NCBI GenBank assembly: GCA_028673005.1
Contig: CM054115.1
Span: 57,492,407-57,556,406 of the forward strand
Direction: 5' to 3'
Length of the DNA stretch: 64,000 bases
Source of the DNA: Tanypteryx hageni
Lineage: Eukaryota; Arthropoda; Insecta; Odonata; Petaluridae
Position numbers and translations under genes: made by a program
Shown here: positions 1 to 11,300 of the stretch, one piece after another
How positions within the stretch are numbered: position 1 is the first letter of the stretch
Layout: every line of letters begins with the position of its first letter
The notes under the pieces: generated by a model
What the model was told of the DNA's origin: nothing
What the model saw: only the letters and a program-made list of their open reading frames with translations
Database searches by the model: none

Positions 1-922
1 TTGGCATAAACAGTTTTTAGGACGGGAAGACGCTGCTTATTCCGTGCGTCCTGGACGTCCCAAGACTGAAAAAACCCGAAAACGTTGGCAGAATTCTGCA
101 GTTGGTCAGAAGTGATAGACGTTTAACTATTCGAATGATATCAGATAAGTTGAACATTAATAAAGTAACGGTTTGGCAAATTTTGGCTGAAGAATTTGGG
201 ATGAAGAAAGTGTGCGCAAAAATGGTTCCGAAAAATCTCACTGATGAACAGAAAGTTCGAAGAAAAGATCTTTTTATGGACATTTTGGAAAAAACTGAAC
301 AACAGCCGGACTTTTTGAACGGTGTAATAACTGGTGATGAATCTTGGGTATTCCAATACGATCCAGAAACCAAGCGTCAGTCGATGCAGTGGAAGACCAG
401 TTCGTCTCCGAGGCCAAAAAAGCGCGAATGTCAAAGTCGAAAGTGTAGTCAATGATGATCGTTTTTTTTACATTAAGGGCATCATACTCTGTGAATTTGT
501 TCCTCAAGGCTGTAACATTAATTATACATTTTGTTTAGAACTTTTAATGCGGTTACGCGAGAGGATTCGAAAGAAAAGACCAGATTTGTGGCCAAACAAT
601 TGGATGCTGCATCAAGACAATACGCCTACACACCGCGATTTCCGTACAGCAGTTATTTGCGGAAAAAAGCAGATTCCAGTGCTTCAACACCCTCCGTATT
701 CGCCCTATCTCGCCCCATGCGACTTCTTGTTATTTCCAAAATTTAAAACACAGATGAAAGACATTCATTTCGAGTCCGCAAGAAAAGAATTCGGCATCAG
801 TTATGAAGACGCTTACGGAAAATGATTTCCAGAAATGTTTCGAGCAGTGGAAACGATGAATGAGTTCGTGTATAGCCGCAGAAGGCAACTACTTGGAGGG
901 TGGCAAGTGTCAAAATGATTGA
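1..922 (+). pseudogene. Mariner (DD34D) transposase pseudogene, 5' end outside window
   Basis: This is a decayed mariner-family transposase, the DNA-binding and DDD-nuclease protein that cuts and pastes its own transposon at TA sites. The helix-turn-helix region (RSDRRLTIRMISDKLNI), the linker (VPKNLTDEQK), GDESWVFQYDPETKRQ with the first catalytic Asp, HQDNTPTH with the second, and YSPYLAPCDF with the third are all visible, so the DD34D triad survives. The frame is broken: a shift near 75-85, a TAG near 448-450, further shifts near 430-465 and 780-800, and a TGA near 857. The C-terminus (FQKCFEQWKR, then EGNYLEGGKC) ends at the TGA at 920-922. It cannot make a working protein. The N-terminal part lies before base 1. 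Family assignment is firm; subfamily is not. Confidence 0.93.
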
Positions 923-979
923 ATTTGTAAATACATGTTTAAAAAAATCAGTCTCACCACCTCATTGCCACACCTCTTA
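923..979 (+). mobile_element. 3' end of the mariner element
   Basis: After the transposase stop, a short 3' UTR runs into TTGCCACACCTCTTA, which resembles the ...CCACACCTCGTA ends of mariner elements. The TA near 978-979 is the likely edge. The 5' inverted repeat is outside the window, so the terminal repeat cannot be paired here. Confidence 0.55.
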
Positions 980-2633
980 TGCATCCTTTCAACCAAGTTG
1001 GTATTTCATAGTTAGTCAGTGGATAAATTATTTAAATAATAGTGCGTATTTTATCGCAAATCACTGCATCAAACCAGAAGATTCCTTTAAAAATAATTAC
1101 ATATTCTAGGCATTATGCGGAAAATTTCATGTTTTTTATCAAATGCGAGATCAAGGTGCTTCTTTTTAAAGACTTGGGTTATTAAGCGCTAGCGTTGAAA
1201 ATTTGACTTCTCCAAGTTTCAGGATTCCAGCGAGATTGCCCGAACAGACGGACGGATGGACTGACAGACAAAACGAATACATTAGCGATTTTTTTAGGAA
1301 AATAAACCTCCGATGATGGAAATCGTCGGAATATCGACTATATTTATGAATACGTGGATTTATTGAGGTTCGAGTTTTTCCCGTTTCTGACGCATGTCCG
1401 ACCGATTTATGTCGCATTGTCTCCCCACGATTGGCAATTTAAAGCTGCTGCCGCGTAGGCGATGAGGTTGTCATTTGAGGAACATTCTGTCTTCGGATTC
1501 CTCGAAAGAAATCTCCCATTGTTGCGTCCCTCCACCCTCTATTCCTCGAGGTAATTGCCAGTTCGTTGTCGAGGTTACGTCGTCGCTCAGTCAGTACGAG
1601 CCCGCCTGCCATTGATGGGGACGTGATGATTCAATCGTTCGATGCAGCCACGAATTCTGGGATACATATACGGATATACGTCACTCGTGTCCGGTGTATC
1701 ACCACCCGTAAGGTCATATGCATAACCCAAAGCGACCGCGTTGATTAATGCCTCGGAATTTGATTTTATAAAGCTAAAGAAGAGAAGGACGGCGTGATAT
1801 ATGTTCCCGAATTACCTATGCATGCCGAAATCCCCCGAACCTTAGTTTCTACGAGAGCGGTTCTTCCGGTCACGTTTAGAGCCTTTCTGATTAGGAGCGT
1901 TGAAGTGCCGGTTTAAAGTGGCCGTAAATTGAGCGAGGAGGGGTCGGATCTTGTGGGCGTTCCCTTCCTTTTTTTACGTCTCGGCTTTTTGAAATGGAAG
2001 CCATCCTTCCGGCAAGAAAATAGGCCGCGACGAAGAAACAGATGTCGCTTCTTTTCCGCTCTGGTGGAGAACCGGCATTTAATCCCTCAAGGAAATCTAA
2101 ATGCTAGCTGAATCCATCAGTTTTAATGCAGAAAGCGAATCATTGTTTCTAAAGATAAGGAATTCAAGCTACGCTTTCTGCGGATAGTAATTTGAATGAG
2201 ATCAGCCAATGGAGATTTTGAAGTTCCAAAGAGAAAAGTTTTTTTTTACATTTTTCTGCATAAATAATCACAAAATTGAAGCTTTTTTACTTCGTTATAC
2301 TGAAGTTGCGTGAGAAAAATGTGGCAACGGATGTAAAATAAACTAAATGCATGTTGAAACATTTCGGGCAGAAATGTTTAAACTACGCCGGAATGGTTGA
2401 ATCGTATTATTATGCCAATTTGAATTAAAACTAAGAAAATAAAGGTCCTTTTGAACTGTGTAGTTAGCTCTTAAGAGTTACGTTGCAAGAAAAAGAAGAT
2501 TAAGGCCGTAGGATCCGCACTCTTATTATTTTTATTGTTACTCTTATACTATTAAGGTTATTATTATTTTATAGATAGGATAAGAAAACTCCTCGTGGAG
2601 ACCTTTGAATTAATCCTCATTGTCTCCGAGACT
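980..2633. other. Intergenic, no gene recognised
   Basis: No coding, RNA or transposon signature I can name. Around 1240-1270 there is a GACGGACGGATGG run of the kind also seen near 29230 and 57480, often found at repeat ends, but no element boundary could be drawn. Confidence 0.5.
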
Positions 2634-3231
2634 CTTTAATGCAGGGGCGTGCAACCTACGGTCCGCTAAGCTTTGATGAGGATGCGGTCTGTGATGTTTG
2701 ATACAGAAATTTCGCATATTTAAATTAAAATTGTTGCAAAAAACATTGCATGGTGAAGATTTAACGCTAAAAATGTTATAGAATTGATTTTATTTTTTTT
2801 ATTACATCCCATGTTAGCTGTTATCCGGCCTTCCGATGCTCTTGCGATTTCCAATACGAAGGGGCGACCCGAGGTATTTTGGCGCCCCAGGCGAGATAGC
2901 ATTTCAGCGCCCCCCTCCGTAATTGTTTGCTGAGATATTTTCAAAGTACTTGTAAATTTATTCATCGCTCTGTAAAATTATTGAAAATGGAAAAATAAAA
3001 AGGTGCTATCGAGATTCCAGCCTTTTCCGCGATATAAATTGATACTCAATTTTTTATTCTCTTGCAAGTAATGCATAGATAGATGATCGAGAAAGCGCCG
3101 CCCAAGACTTTGGCGCCCTTAGCAGCAGCCCGGCTCGCCGCTACCTCGGACCGGCCCTGCCACTACGGTCCGCCAAAACACACCTATGAATGCGGCCTGT
3201 CACGTCAATAGATTGCAGACCAGTTTTAATG
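2634..3231. mobile_element. Non-autonomous hAT element with 8-bp TSD, carrying a nested hAT
   Basis: The element runs 2642-3223. Its left end is CAGGGGCGTGCAACCTACGG, a typical hAT terminus. The reverse complement of its right end, CTGGTCTGCAATCTATTG, matches with one gap. Flanks CTTTAATG (2634-2641) and TTTTAATG (3224-3231) agree at 7 of 8 bases, as expected for an old hAT target-site duplication. It holds no transposase. A second hAT element (2859-3159) sits inside it, so this one is older; without the insert it is about 273 bp. Confidence 0.7.
2859..3159 (+). mobile_element. 300-bp hAT MITE (GGCGCC family), copy 1
   Basis: The element has CAGGG-type ends: left AAGGGGCGACCCGAGGTA, right (reverse complement) CAGGGCCGGTCCGAGGTA. 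Flanks CCAATACG (2851-2858) and CCACTACG (3160-3167) match at 7 of 8 bases, giving a hAT-type 8-bp duplication. Subterminal blocks carry TTTTGGCGCC on one side and GGCGCC near an AAGTCTTGGGC block on the other. There is no coding capacity. Two diverged relatives lie at 24798-25106 and, inverted, 28658-28956. Assignment to hAT rests on termini and duplication length. Confidence 0.75.
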
Positions 3232-3934
3232 TGCATACGATAGTGTTCGAAAAATTTGATTTTGTCAAATTCCGATTCTTCGGTCAAAACTTTTTCTGCA
3301 TCGAATGTTTTTCGCGATAAAGAAGACACATATATTCCTCCAGGATTTTTGTCTTTGTTGTATTTTTTACATAACTTGTTCGAAAAGCGGCATACATTAC
3401 CTTATTTCGGGAATAATGAAACCACAAATTGTAAAAATAATGCATAAAAGTAAAGGGTGGTTCGTAACTAATAACTTTGAACGAAGCGACGAATGTAAAC
3501 AGAAAACTCCTGCGTTAATCATCTGGGTCAGTTAACCTGACCGATAAGACTAACAATCCGCGTATTTTTTAAAGAAAGATTAGTATTTGTTTTCCCTTTC
3601 GAGAGCGGTGGCGCCGATAATTATAGCGTGTGCTTACCGACGCGTGTTTGTATTTGCGGGGTGGAGAGAGAAAAAGAGAAAGAAAAAATAGTCCAACGAA
3701 TCTATTGAGTGGGAGGGGGCGTGGCAGTAGGAGACGTCATATGTATTTACGTGGGAAGGGAGTATCGGACGGCGGACGACATAGTAAAAGATTGACTTTT
3801 CTTTCTTAGTATTCCCTCTCTTTTCGTCTTTACGCCATTTTCCGACTAGTCTAGCTGCCTCTTGCTCGTCCATCCCCACTTCCTGCTTCCTGCGAAAGTC
3901 TAACCTTTCAATCCCCCTACCCCTCATTCTCCTC
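3232..3934. other. Intergenic, no gene recognised
   Basis: No motif I can name. The short open frames here show no family resemblance. Confidence 0.5.
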
Positions 3935-4435
3935 TGTTATATACACTCCCCACTCTCTCTCACCTTCCCCTTCCTCTCTTTCCTCCCCCTTCCTCCCTCC
4001 CCTCCCCCTTCCTCCCTCCCCTCCCCCTTCCTCTCTCCCCTCCCCCTTCCTCTCTCCCCTCTCCCCTCCCCCTTCCTCTCTCCCCTCTCCCCTCCCCATT
4101 CCCCTCTCCCCTCCCCTTCCTCTCCCCCTCCCCCTTAATCTCTCCCTTCCCCCTTCATTTCTCCCCCCTCTCTCCCCTCCCCCCTCTCCCCTCCCCCCTC
4201 TATCTCCCCTCCCCCCTCTCTCTCCCCTCCCCCTCTCTCCCCTCCCCCCTCTCTCCCCCTCCCCCCTCTCTCTCCCCTCCCCCTCTCTCTCCCCTCCCCC
4301 TCTCTCTCCCCTCCCCCCTCTCTCTCCCCTCCCCCCTCTCTCTCCCCTCCCCCCTCTCTCTCCCCTCCCCCCCTCTCTCTCCCCTCCCCCCTCCCTCTCC
4401 CCCCCTCTCTTTCTCCCCTCCCCCCTCTCTTCTGA
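3935..4435 (+). repeat. Pyrimidine minisatellite (CT-rich, unit about 17-18 bp)
   Basis: About 500 bases are almost purely C and T on the plus strand, built from variants of CTCTCTCTCCCCTCCCC. The lack of purines removes stop codons and creates a 191-codon Arg/Gly/Glu frame on the minus strand, which is an artefact of composition. Long polypurine-polypyrimidine DNA of this kind can form triplex structures; that is known of such sequence, not shown here. Confidence 0.95.
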
Positions 4436-7117
4436 TCTCATTCCTCGCTTGGGTGGCCTCGGTGCTAAGTAAATTGCACCACCCTCAACCAACCTCGACC
4501 CCTTCAGTCGGAGTTACTTTTCCTACCTTTTCTCGCTCAAGCGGACCGTTGAAAAGGAGTTTCCGAAACGAAATAAAAAATAAAGCCTCCGACCTCTTCT
4601 GCATATATGTGGACGGATGGGTAAAAAAAAATTGTCCGATGTACATGTTTCCGAGGGTAAATTAATCGTGGAATATAAGAAGGTCGTGGACATAGATGGA
4701 TACCACCGTCACGGTCAAGTTTAGTGCGTGAGAAAGGAAAAAAAAACTTTTTAAGGTTAAAATTTTCCTCTCTCAATTTCTCTTCTCGCCAGCGGACCGT
4801 TAACGCTTTGTGTCGTGGGAGATTGGAGGAACGACGTTCTCGTTTAAAAGTTCGAGTTTCTCACTTCAGCCTGTCAGTGGATGGATCTTGATTCGTCTCA
4901 AGCGCGTGTTCATTTGCCCCCTAATGATCCCAAGTTATAGCCGTGTTTACTAATTTTGATTGGGTATATAAAAAGCACCTGCTTTTTTCAACATCCTTTC
5001 ATTCATCACTCTTACTCGTAATTGGAAAATTTATATTCTGATATTTACTCATAGACACACAAACTTTATTATTAAAAATGCTCGCGTGCATGTTTTTCTT
5101 TCCTATTTATATCGATTATATCTGTGGCGCCAAAATAGTTGGTTATGGAAGCAAAGATGGTTTAAAAAAATGTTAAATTTGTTTTAATTTCCTTTCATAA
5201 CCTAATAAGTCTTGCAGGTAAAATATCCTTCGATCTGTTCTTTTATTAATCCTTCTGCTGTTATGCGCGGCCATTTATTGCGGATTTTAAGTTATATTTC
5301 TTAAAGAGTTATGGCTATATTAATCGTCTGAAAACAAATTTTCCAAAATCTCGAAAAACTCAACTGACTGATTTGTTCTAAAAGGTATATAAGGTCGTTA
5401 TAATCTATGGTTCAACGCAGCGCAAATGGTGCGATGTTACTTTCGTAACCGTTGAGAGGATTGAGCTCTTAATCTCTGAAGCCGAGGCATATTAATTGCA
5501 AGAGAAGGCTTAAATAAATCTCATAGTTTTTTTATTCATTTACTACGTGCGAGGCTCACTTGTCTTTGACTGATGCTTATGAGCGCAGTATTCGACCTTA
5601 GCGTGTGTGCGTTTGAACCTGCTTAATGCCACTAGAAAGGAAGATTTCTCTTTTATTTTCCCGCGGGAGTTCAGATGCGTTAACCAAAAGCTTTCGTCCG
5701 AGTTCGATGATGTGATGCAACGGCGACCACTTGAGGTTTGAGGATGCGACTTTTTAAAGTGAAAGCTTTATTCGGATATAGGACAGAGCAAGTGCATATT
5801 AATGAAGAATATATTCCTTGGTATATATATATATATCTTGGTATATATCTTGGTAACCAGGCAATGACAAAGAAATGATTAAAATATTTAAATGGACATG
5901 CTTGAACCTAATAGGTGATTTCTTTCTTTATTCTTGCGAGAATGGGACTAGTTTTATCTTCGTATTTTTTTACTGTTTAATTCGTTATAAAAAACTTTTA
6001 ATCTTCTCCATTTGATAGCTAAGAGTTTATTATTCAAACGTACATTCAAGCTTTCAGTCCTTTGTGTTTAGTTTGCATTACAACAACAAGCGGCCATTTT
6101 AAAAGTCTGTCGAAGTTATTTACGGTATTTCCTGAAACGATTAGTATTAAACTCAAATAGTAAAGCAATTGTGGGCAAAGAGTGCAAAAATTTACGAAAA
6201 ACCGTCGGATAGTCGCTCGTAAAATGTGCGCTGAAACTAAATTAGTGGAAACGTTCCCAATGAAAGACGTTCTAAAATAAACCATTATTCTCTTCGGGCA
6301 AATTTTCCTGCAGAACTCTAGTTGCACACAAGGCATAATCTGTTCACTGATGCCAAGGCTTCGCTTTCCGGTGGAAAGCATTAGCATAACATTAAAGTAA
6401 CCTCATTTAGAGCAATCCCGAGCTTCTGTGATAATCACGGTCGTGCTCGGATTCCGCTTGTTTTCTTTTCCATCAATATTTGTGATTCGCCTTGCCCTAT
6501 CTGGAATATTCCTCGTATAGACTTTTGTTCCCATGGCTCTTATTTGCTTTCAGGAGGAACCTTTTTTTTGGCGGCTGCTGGTGATTTGATATTAATTACA
6601 ACTAATAACTAATAATCGAGATTTTCAAGGAAATTTTGCGTGTGTACTGTGTGTGCATGTGCCAAGGGTCCTTGGTGTGGTGCATCTTCCCTTAAGCCAG
6701 TGTGATTGTATTTTCTTGACTTGAGTTTTAAGGGGGCTTTTTTCCAATCCTTGCAATATTAACCATAGGACTCCATATTAATGTTATTAATGTTGGACTA
6801 TTGTATTCATAATACGGCTCAGGAAACCAGATACGTGTTTCGGTTACAGATCAGCCGTCTTCGGTGACTATTTACGGAGCGTCGATTCTTAAAAGTAACT
6901 TAAGAATTTCCGAGTTTTTATATAAGGGTGTAGCAGTTATTTAGATTACACATTGGGCTCTAGGCATACGATTCGCTCGACGATACGTATTTTTGGACCC
7001 GGAAATGACGTCATACCAAACACTACTGAATGCGAAATAAATTCTTTGCCACAGCGAAACGACGTAAACTAATTAGTTGTCGACTGGCGCATTTGAAATC
7101 GCGTGTTCACCGTACAT
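4436..7117. other. Intergenic, no gene recognised
   Basis: No gene. A TATATAAAAAG box at 4965-4975 is followed by TTCATTC at about the distance of an initiator, but no transcript can be inferred. A 113-codon frame on the minus strand at 6046-6387 has ordinary composition yet resembles nothing I know. Confidence 0.45.
6834..6863 (-). repeat. GAAGA-hairpin-GAAA motif, site 1
   Basis: On the minus strand this reads CCGAAGACGGCTGATCTGTA then ACCGAAACACG: GAAGA, an imperfect CGG..CCG stem, and GAAA. It is one of several dispersed copies in the window (8127, 30586, 43162, 49883) and resembles the conserved halves of a hammerhead ribozyme core. Function is not shown. Confidence 0.35.
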
Positions 7118-7328
7118 CAGTGTTTCCCAAACGACGTCGCGAAAGGTTTTCAGAAGATCGCGAAAATCGAACGTTTTTGTATTATTTTTCAATCTTTGAT
7201 ATTTATAATTAAGTTGATTTTTGCGCAAATAAAACAAATATTCACAATAGTATTTTGAAATTAATATTATATTTATTGATCTATGGATGGGGTTAAGCGG
7301 GTCGCAGATGCATAAAGTTTGGAAACCG
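7118..7328. mobile_element. Possible short hAT element
   Basis: The left end CAGTGTTTCCCAAACGACG is a classic hAT-type terminus. GTTTGGAAACCGC at the right is a partial inverted match. The 8-bp flanks do not match, so the right boundary is uncertain. Confidence 0.45.
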
Positions 7329-7554
7329 CCCCCTTAAATCTAAATGAAGCTTCAGGGCACTTGCTCTACAGCAGACATGTCAAACCTGAGTCTAGAATGC
7401 CAATTTTTATCTTAACTAAATCGTTTGCGATTTTATGAAAATACTTAATTTAGGTGAAAAATAAAATATTTTTTTCATATTTATTGAAGAACAATAAAGC
7501 TCGATTTCTAAGTTATCGTTTTTAATGGTAAAACAGGCGTCCAATCTTCTTGAT

Positions 7555-8042
7555 CAGTGGCGTCCAAACTTCGGCCTGCGGCTGACATCCGGACCGCCGG
7601 GTGTCTTCTTCTGGTCCGCCATTAGTTTGGCAATTAAAGGACACAATGTAACATTAAATGAAAACGGAGCATTATAAAAACAATATTTCTTTTCTTCACT
7701 CATTTATTCCCATAATATAAAAATACATTTAATACAAATCCGCTAATATTAGATAAATGCCTTTATTCGGGCGAAATTTAGACCATAAGGTCCACTCTTA
7801 CATTTAACCATTCGTAAATGATATGTTACATTGTATTAAAATACCTTAAATTACATCAGAAACGATTAATATGATGAAATACTTATACAGACCCTACGAC
7901 TAAACAGTTTAGTTTCCTTAAATTATTCTTCAAGACTATTTTTGGACCGGGTGTGGCCCGCGAAGAGGGAGGAAGCGGTGGCCCGCGATGAGTGCGAAAA
8001 TGTGTTATGTGGTCCTCTAGCCGAAACATTTGGGCACCACTG
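7555..8042. mobile_element. Nested non-autonomous hAT element
   Basis: Left end CAGTGGCGTCCAAACTTCGG, right end (reverse complement) CAGTGGTGCCCAAATGTTTC; 12 of the first 14 bases agree. Subterminal GGCCTGCGGC and GGCCCGCGA blocks are typical of this hAT type. Flanks TTCTTGAT and TTCCAATT agree at only 4 of 8, so the duplication has decayed or one edge is slightly off. Confidence 0.6.
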
Positions 8043-8126
8043 TTCCAATTCAAGAAGAAGAATTTTTTAAAATTACTTGCCGCAGATATCTCTAATGACC
8101 ACAACAAGGTTTTAAAAAAACCATAT

Positions 8127-8160
8127 GCGCATTTCGGCTACAAACAGCCGTCTTCACTGG
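8127..8160 (-). repeat. GAAGA-hairpin-GAAA motif, site 2
   Basis: On the minus strand: GTGAAGAC, GGCT-GTTTGT-AGCC, GAAATGCGC. This is the clearest copy of the dispersed motif: a 4-5 bp stem held between GAAGA and GAAA. It sits directly beside the perfect hairpin at 8166-8206. Similar to a hammerhead stem II region, with one extra base compared with the canonical core. Confidence 0.4.
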
Positions 8161-8165
8161 TAATT

Positions 8166-8206
8166 CACCGAAAATAGATTCCATTTTTTAGAATCTATTT
8201 TCGGTG
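8166..8206. repeat. Perfect 16-bp hairpin
   Basis: CACCGAAAATAGATTC (8166-8181), a 9-base T-rich loop, and its exact reverse complement (8191-8206). The right arm runs into TTGAACCACTG (ends 8217), which read on the minus strand is a hAT terminus CAGTGGTTCAACACC. The hairpin may be the subterminal structure of a small young element; no other boundary was found. Confidence 0.75.
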
Positions 8207-8348
8207 TTGAACCACTGTTCTAGATAAAGTGTATTTTGCCAATTCTGGCTCCATTAAACAACTATAATCTTAATGCTACCCTTCTAAAGCATCCGTCACT
8301 TAAATGTGGCTCTGATGCCTCTTCGAGTTTGACATGCCTGCTCAAGAG

Positions 8349-11300
8349 TTTTCGCGTGTGAGAGATCGCCCTCGTCCGAATAACAAGTTAGTTGAATGAG
8401 CGAAAGTGGCTCCATTTTTCGATACTCGCTCATGTTCAACGCGAATACTTGAGCGACTCGTTTACGCAAGGAGTAGTACATATAAAGAGTGGAAGAGTCT
8501 TCATTTCTTAAACATGTCCGAATTCAGTTCGCTTTAAGGGTGACTTCTTATTAAAGTTTGGCAAGGATTTTCCAATTAGTGGGTTCATCCACCTGTTTTT
8601 TGGAATAGGAATGTTGGAAGTCCGCTTATGGAAGTTGTAACAGGGGACCCGGTTTGGGTGGAACCGGTTTATCCCGCGCTTGCTTCACTCCGGCTGTAGA
8701 GAGAGGATGGAAGAAGAAAAAAGATATCAAAAGAAAGGAACAATGGCCTTCCCAAAATGTGCCGTGTGGCACAGCGACGGTTACAGATAAACAATGCAAG
8801 CCGCTCGGGAAACCTAGGCATCGAAGAATAATTCTGCGTTTCGTTGCTAATTATCTTTGTTAAATGAATTCGTACTATCGCGCGACGTTTAGAGGTGGAA
8901 TTTGGTTGTTTATTTTTTTATTGGGGTCGACTCTTCCTTGCTTTGTGCGTTTCTTTCCTTGCCGCCATTTTGATTATTCAATTTAAGAGTCGCCATTAGG
9001 GCTGTAGCGTATTTTCTCGAGTATTGTAAAGGTCCACTGGAAATTATACCGTGAATAAAATCGGTGAATTTAACCGTGTTATGTTAGTTTCAACTATGCC
9101 GAGTTTTTAAAAGCCTGTCAATAAGCAATTAAGGTTTATTTTCCTAAAAATCGATGCGCGTATCATGTGCCTATATATCATTTGTCCCAGCCATTTTAGT
9201 CGCAATTCTACATCTTCAGATTCATTAAAACTTAATTATTATTTAGAAAAACGTAATGTAAGATAGCATTCCCTGCCAAGCGCATCTGGCGTATCACAAA
9301 CTAGTAGTACTCAAATGCGTATACTTCATCGTCCTAAATCTTTGTCCTCTTGACGAGATATCCGGTGACTAAACGCTTCAAACTTCCTTATCTGTGGAAT
9401 TGCACGTCATAAAATTTATCAGACGACGTCCCTTTTGTGAACTAGAGCGCCTGCTTCTGAAAGTTCCGTGGGATAATTTCGTTGGTAGATAACTCGATCC
9501 ACGCAGAGCCGCCAACCAACACCGCCGACGCAAAATGCATGTGTTCAGCATGCCTGTCGCGAGCATCAGCTTACGCTTCAAACCTTTTATCGACTGGTCG
9601 ATACGGATGTTGAAGCGAGCGACAACGCTGCGAATGTCTCCGACGGTTGGCTGCCTCAGTGCCCGGCACGACAAGCCTTTCCCCCTTACGCCCCCCACCC
9701 ACGGTGATATCGCCGAATGATGCCGCTTTTAAATTACATATCGTTTGTGGACGCGTTTTTTTATTTTAAAGGGTTTCGACTGAATTTGTTTTCGACGTGA
9801 TCGATGCGTCTTTGGAGGATTTGTTTCGAAGTCTTGTTCCTGGACCGATTTTATTTTTAGTGTTCGGAGATCAACTCTGTTAATTTAAAGCGGCGTAGAA
9901 GTGCTTTATAAACTTTTTAGGGGTTCATTAGGAGGATTGCGGTTCTCTTTTAAACCACTCAGTTTGCCGGTAGACTGTCTAATAACCTGTGGGGTTAGGT
10001 ATTAAATTATCCCCCTTATTTAGGTAGAACAAACTTCGTTATTAGTTTTTTGTTTTGCGAAGTAGCGACTAACAAGGGAAGATTCACAAGCCCGGAATAT
10101 ATTTTATTTTTAAAAACCTATCACAACTTCATGTTTATGTTTTATATTTTTTATTTTATACAATTAAATGTTATTTTCACTGCATGAGATGAAATTAGAT
10201 ATCATATTTTACTCAAATCGGACAGATAGTATTTGAAATCTGCTCTACTCGGCTATATCAATATTAGTGCATGTTAGTGTTGAAAATTAACGTTTAAAGG
10301 TTTTAAGTTGTATCACAAAAGGGTTTTATGAGAGGATTCTCACGATTTGGTTGCTTTCAAGGCCGTATCCCTGTAAATTTCCACTGTATCATGGATACTG
10401 TTTTGAAATACATTATTGAAAATCTTTAACCGAAAGAAACTGGCCACTAAATGACTGAAGTATTTTGAAATATTCAAAGCTTTCTAAATGAATTGTTATG
10501 TCCAATGAAATTTAGTCGATCTTTTGTCATTTTAATATTTGTGATTACGAGATTGGAGACCCCTTCAGTGATTCATCTTTGTTTACTAGTGAAGTGGAAA
10601 TCGTCATTAACAATAGTAAAACCAAATGATGCATCAATATTCATCGTTCATATGCTACTTGGGAAAGATAATAATGGTTGGTGGAGGTTAAACGTGCGGT
10701 ATGGCGAAATTCCGAAGCGTTAGCAATGGAGCCCATAATTATACTGACTCAATTCCGATGTCGTAATTTTTTAAAATCTCGTTCTTCCACGCTCTCCTGG
10801 TCACGAGTTATATTTTCTTCCGTATTTCGGTATATTAAGCGACTAAACAGCGTGGTAATGGATATGCTCTCCTGCATTCTTGACAGCCTATGTGTCATTC
10901 ATCACTGCCATGAACGCTTGTTTTTTCGTATCGAATTATGTATTCTCTTCGACATAATTTCAACCGTCGGCTACTTGGAGTGTCGTTGTTTATGAGAAGT
11001 ATCACTAAATCTTTTATTTTTTTTTAACAGTTGTGACTTTTCAAATGAGTCGTGTTTGTTTACCGGTCTCTCCATAGTTAGATTTCGAAGTATATTGAAA
11101 ATATATTGTTATAAAAATAATAACATTAGGTTACTAACGTGAATCCAAAAACATATCGAGGTATATCTCCTAATTCAAATTTGTCTTTTGACGATCAATA
11201 TTTGGATGTGTATTCTATCCAGATAAAGCAGTGGACATTCCTAATGAGCAAGAATGGGCTTTTAAATGTTTGCGTAAATTTATATCAAAGGTTAGTTTCG

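Larger units (their letters stand above)
7372..8340. mobile_element. hAT element with degenerate 8-bp TSD, host of nested elements
   Basis: The left end is CAGACATGTCAAACCTGAG and the right end, reverse complemented, is CAGGCATGTCAAACTCGAAG; 13 of the first 14 bases match. Flanks CTCTACAG (7364-7371) and CTCAAGAG (8341-8348) agree at 6 of 8. No transposase frame remains. It contains another hAT element (7555-8042), a second hAT-type end near 8217 and a perfect hairpin (8166-8206), so it is the oldest layer of this cluster. Confidence 0.65.

Noticed and set aside
102..455. Reading this as an intact mariner transposase or a SETMAR-like host gene
   Set aside because: Frameshifts and stops on both sides show a dead transposon copy and no SET domain is present.
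3917..4492. 191-codon Arg/Gly/Glu-rich frame on the minus strand
   Set aside because: It is the purine strand of a CT minisatellite; stops cannot occur and the protein is pure low complexity.
6046..6387. 113-codon minus-strand frame with ordinary composition
   Set aside because: No recognised motif, no nearby splice or promoter evidence; length is within chance for 64 kb on six frames.
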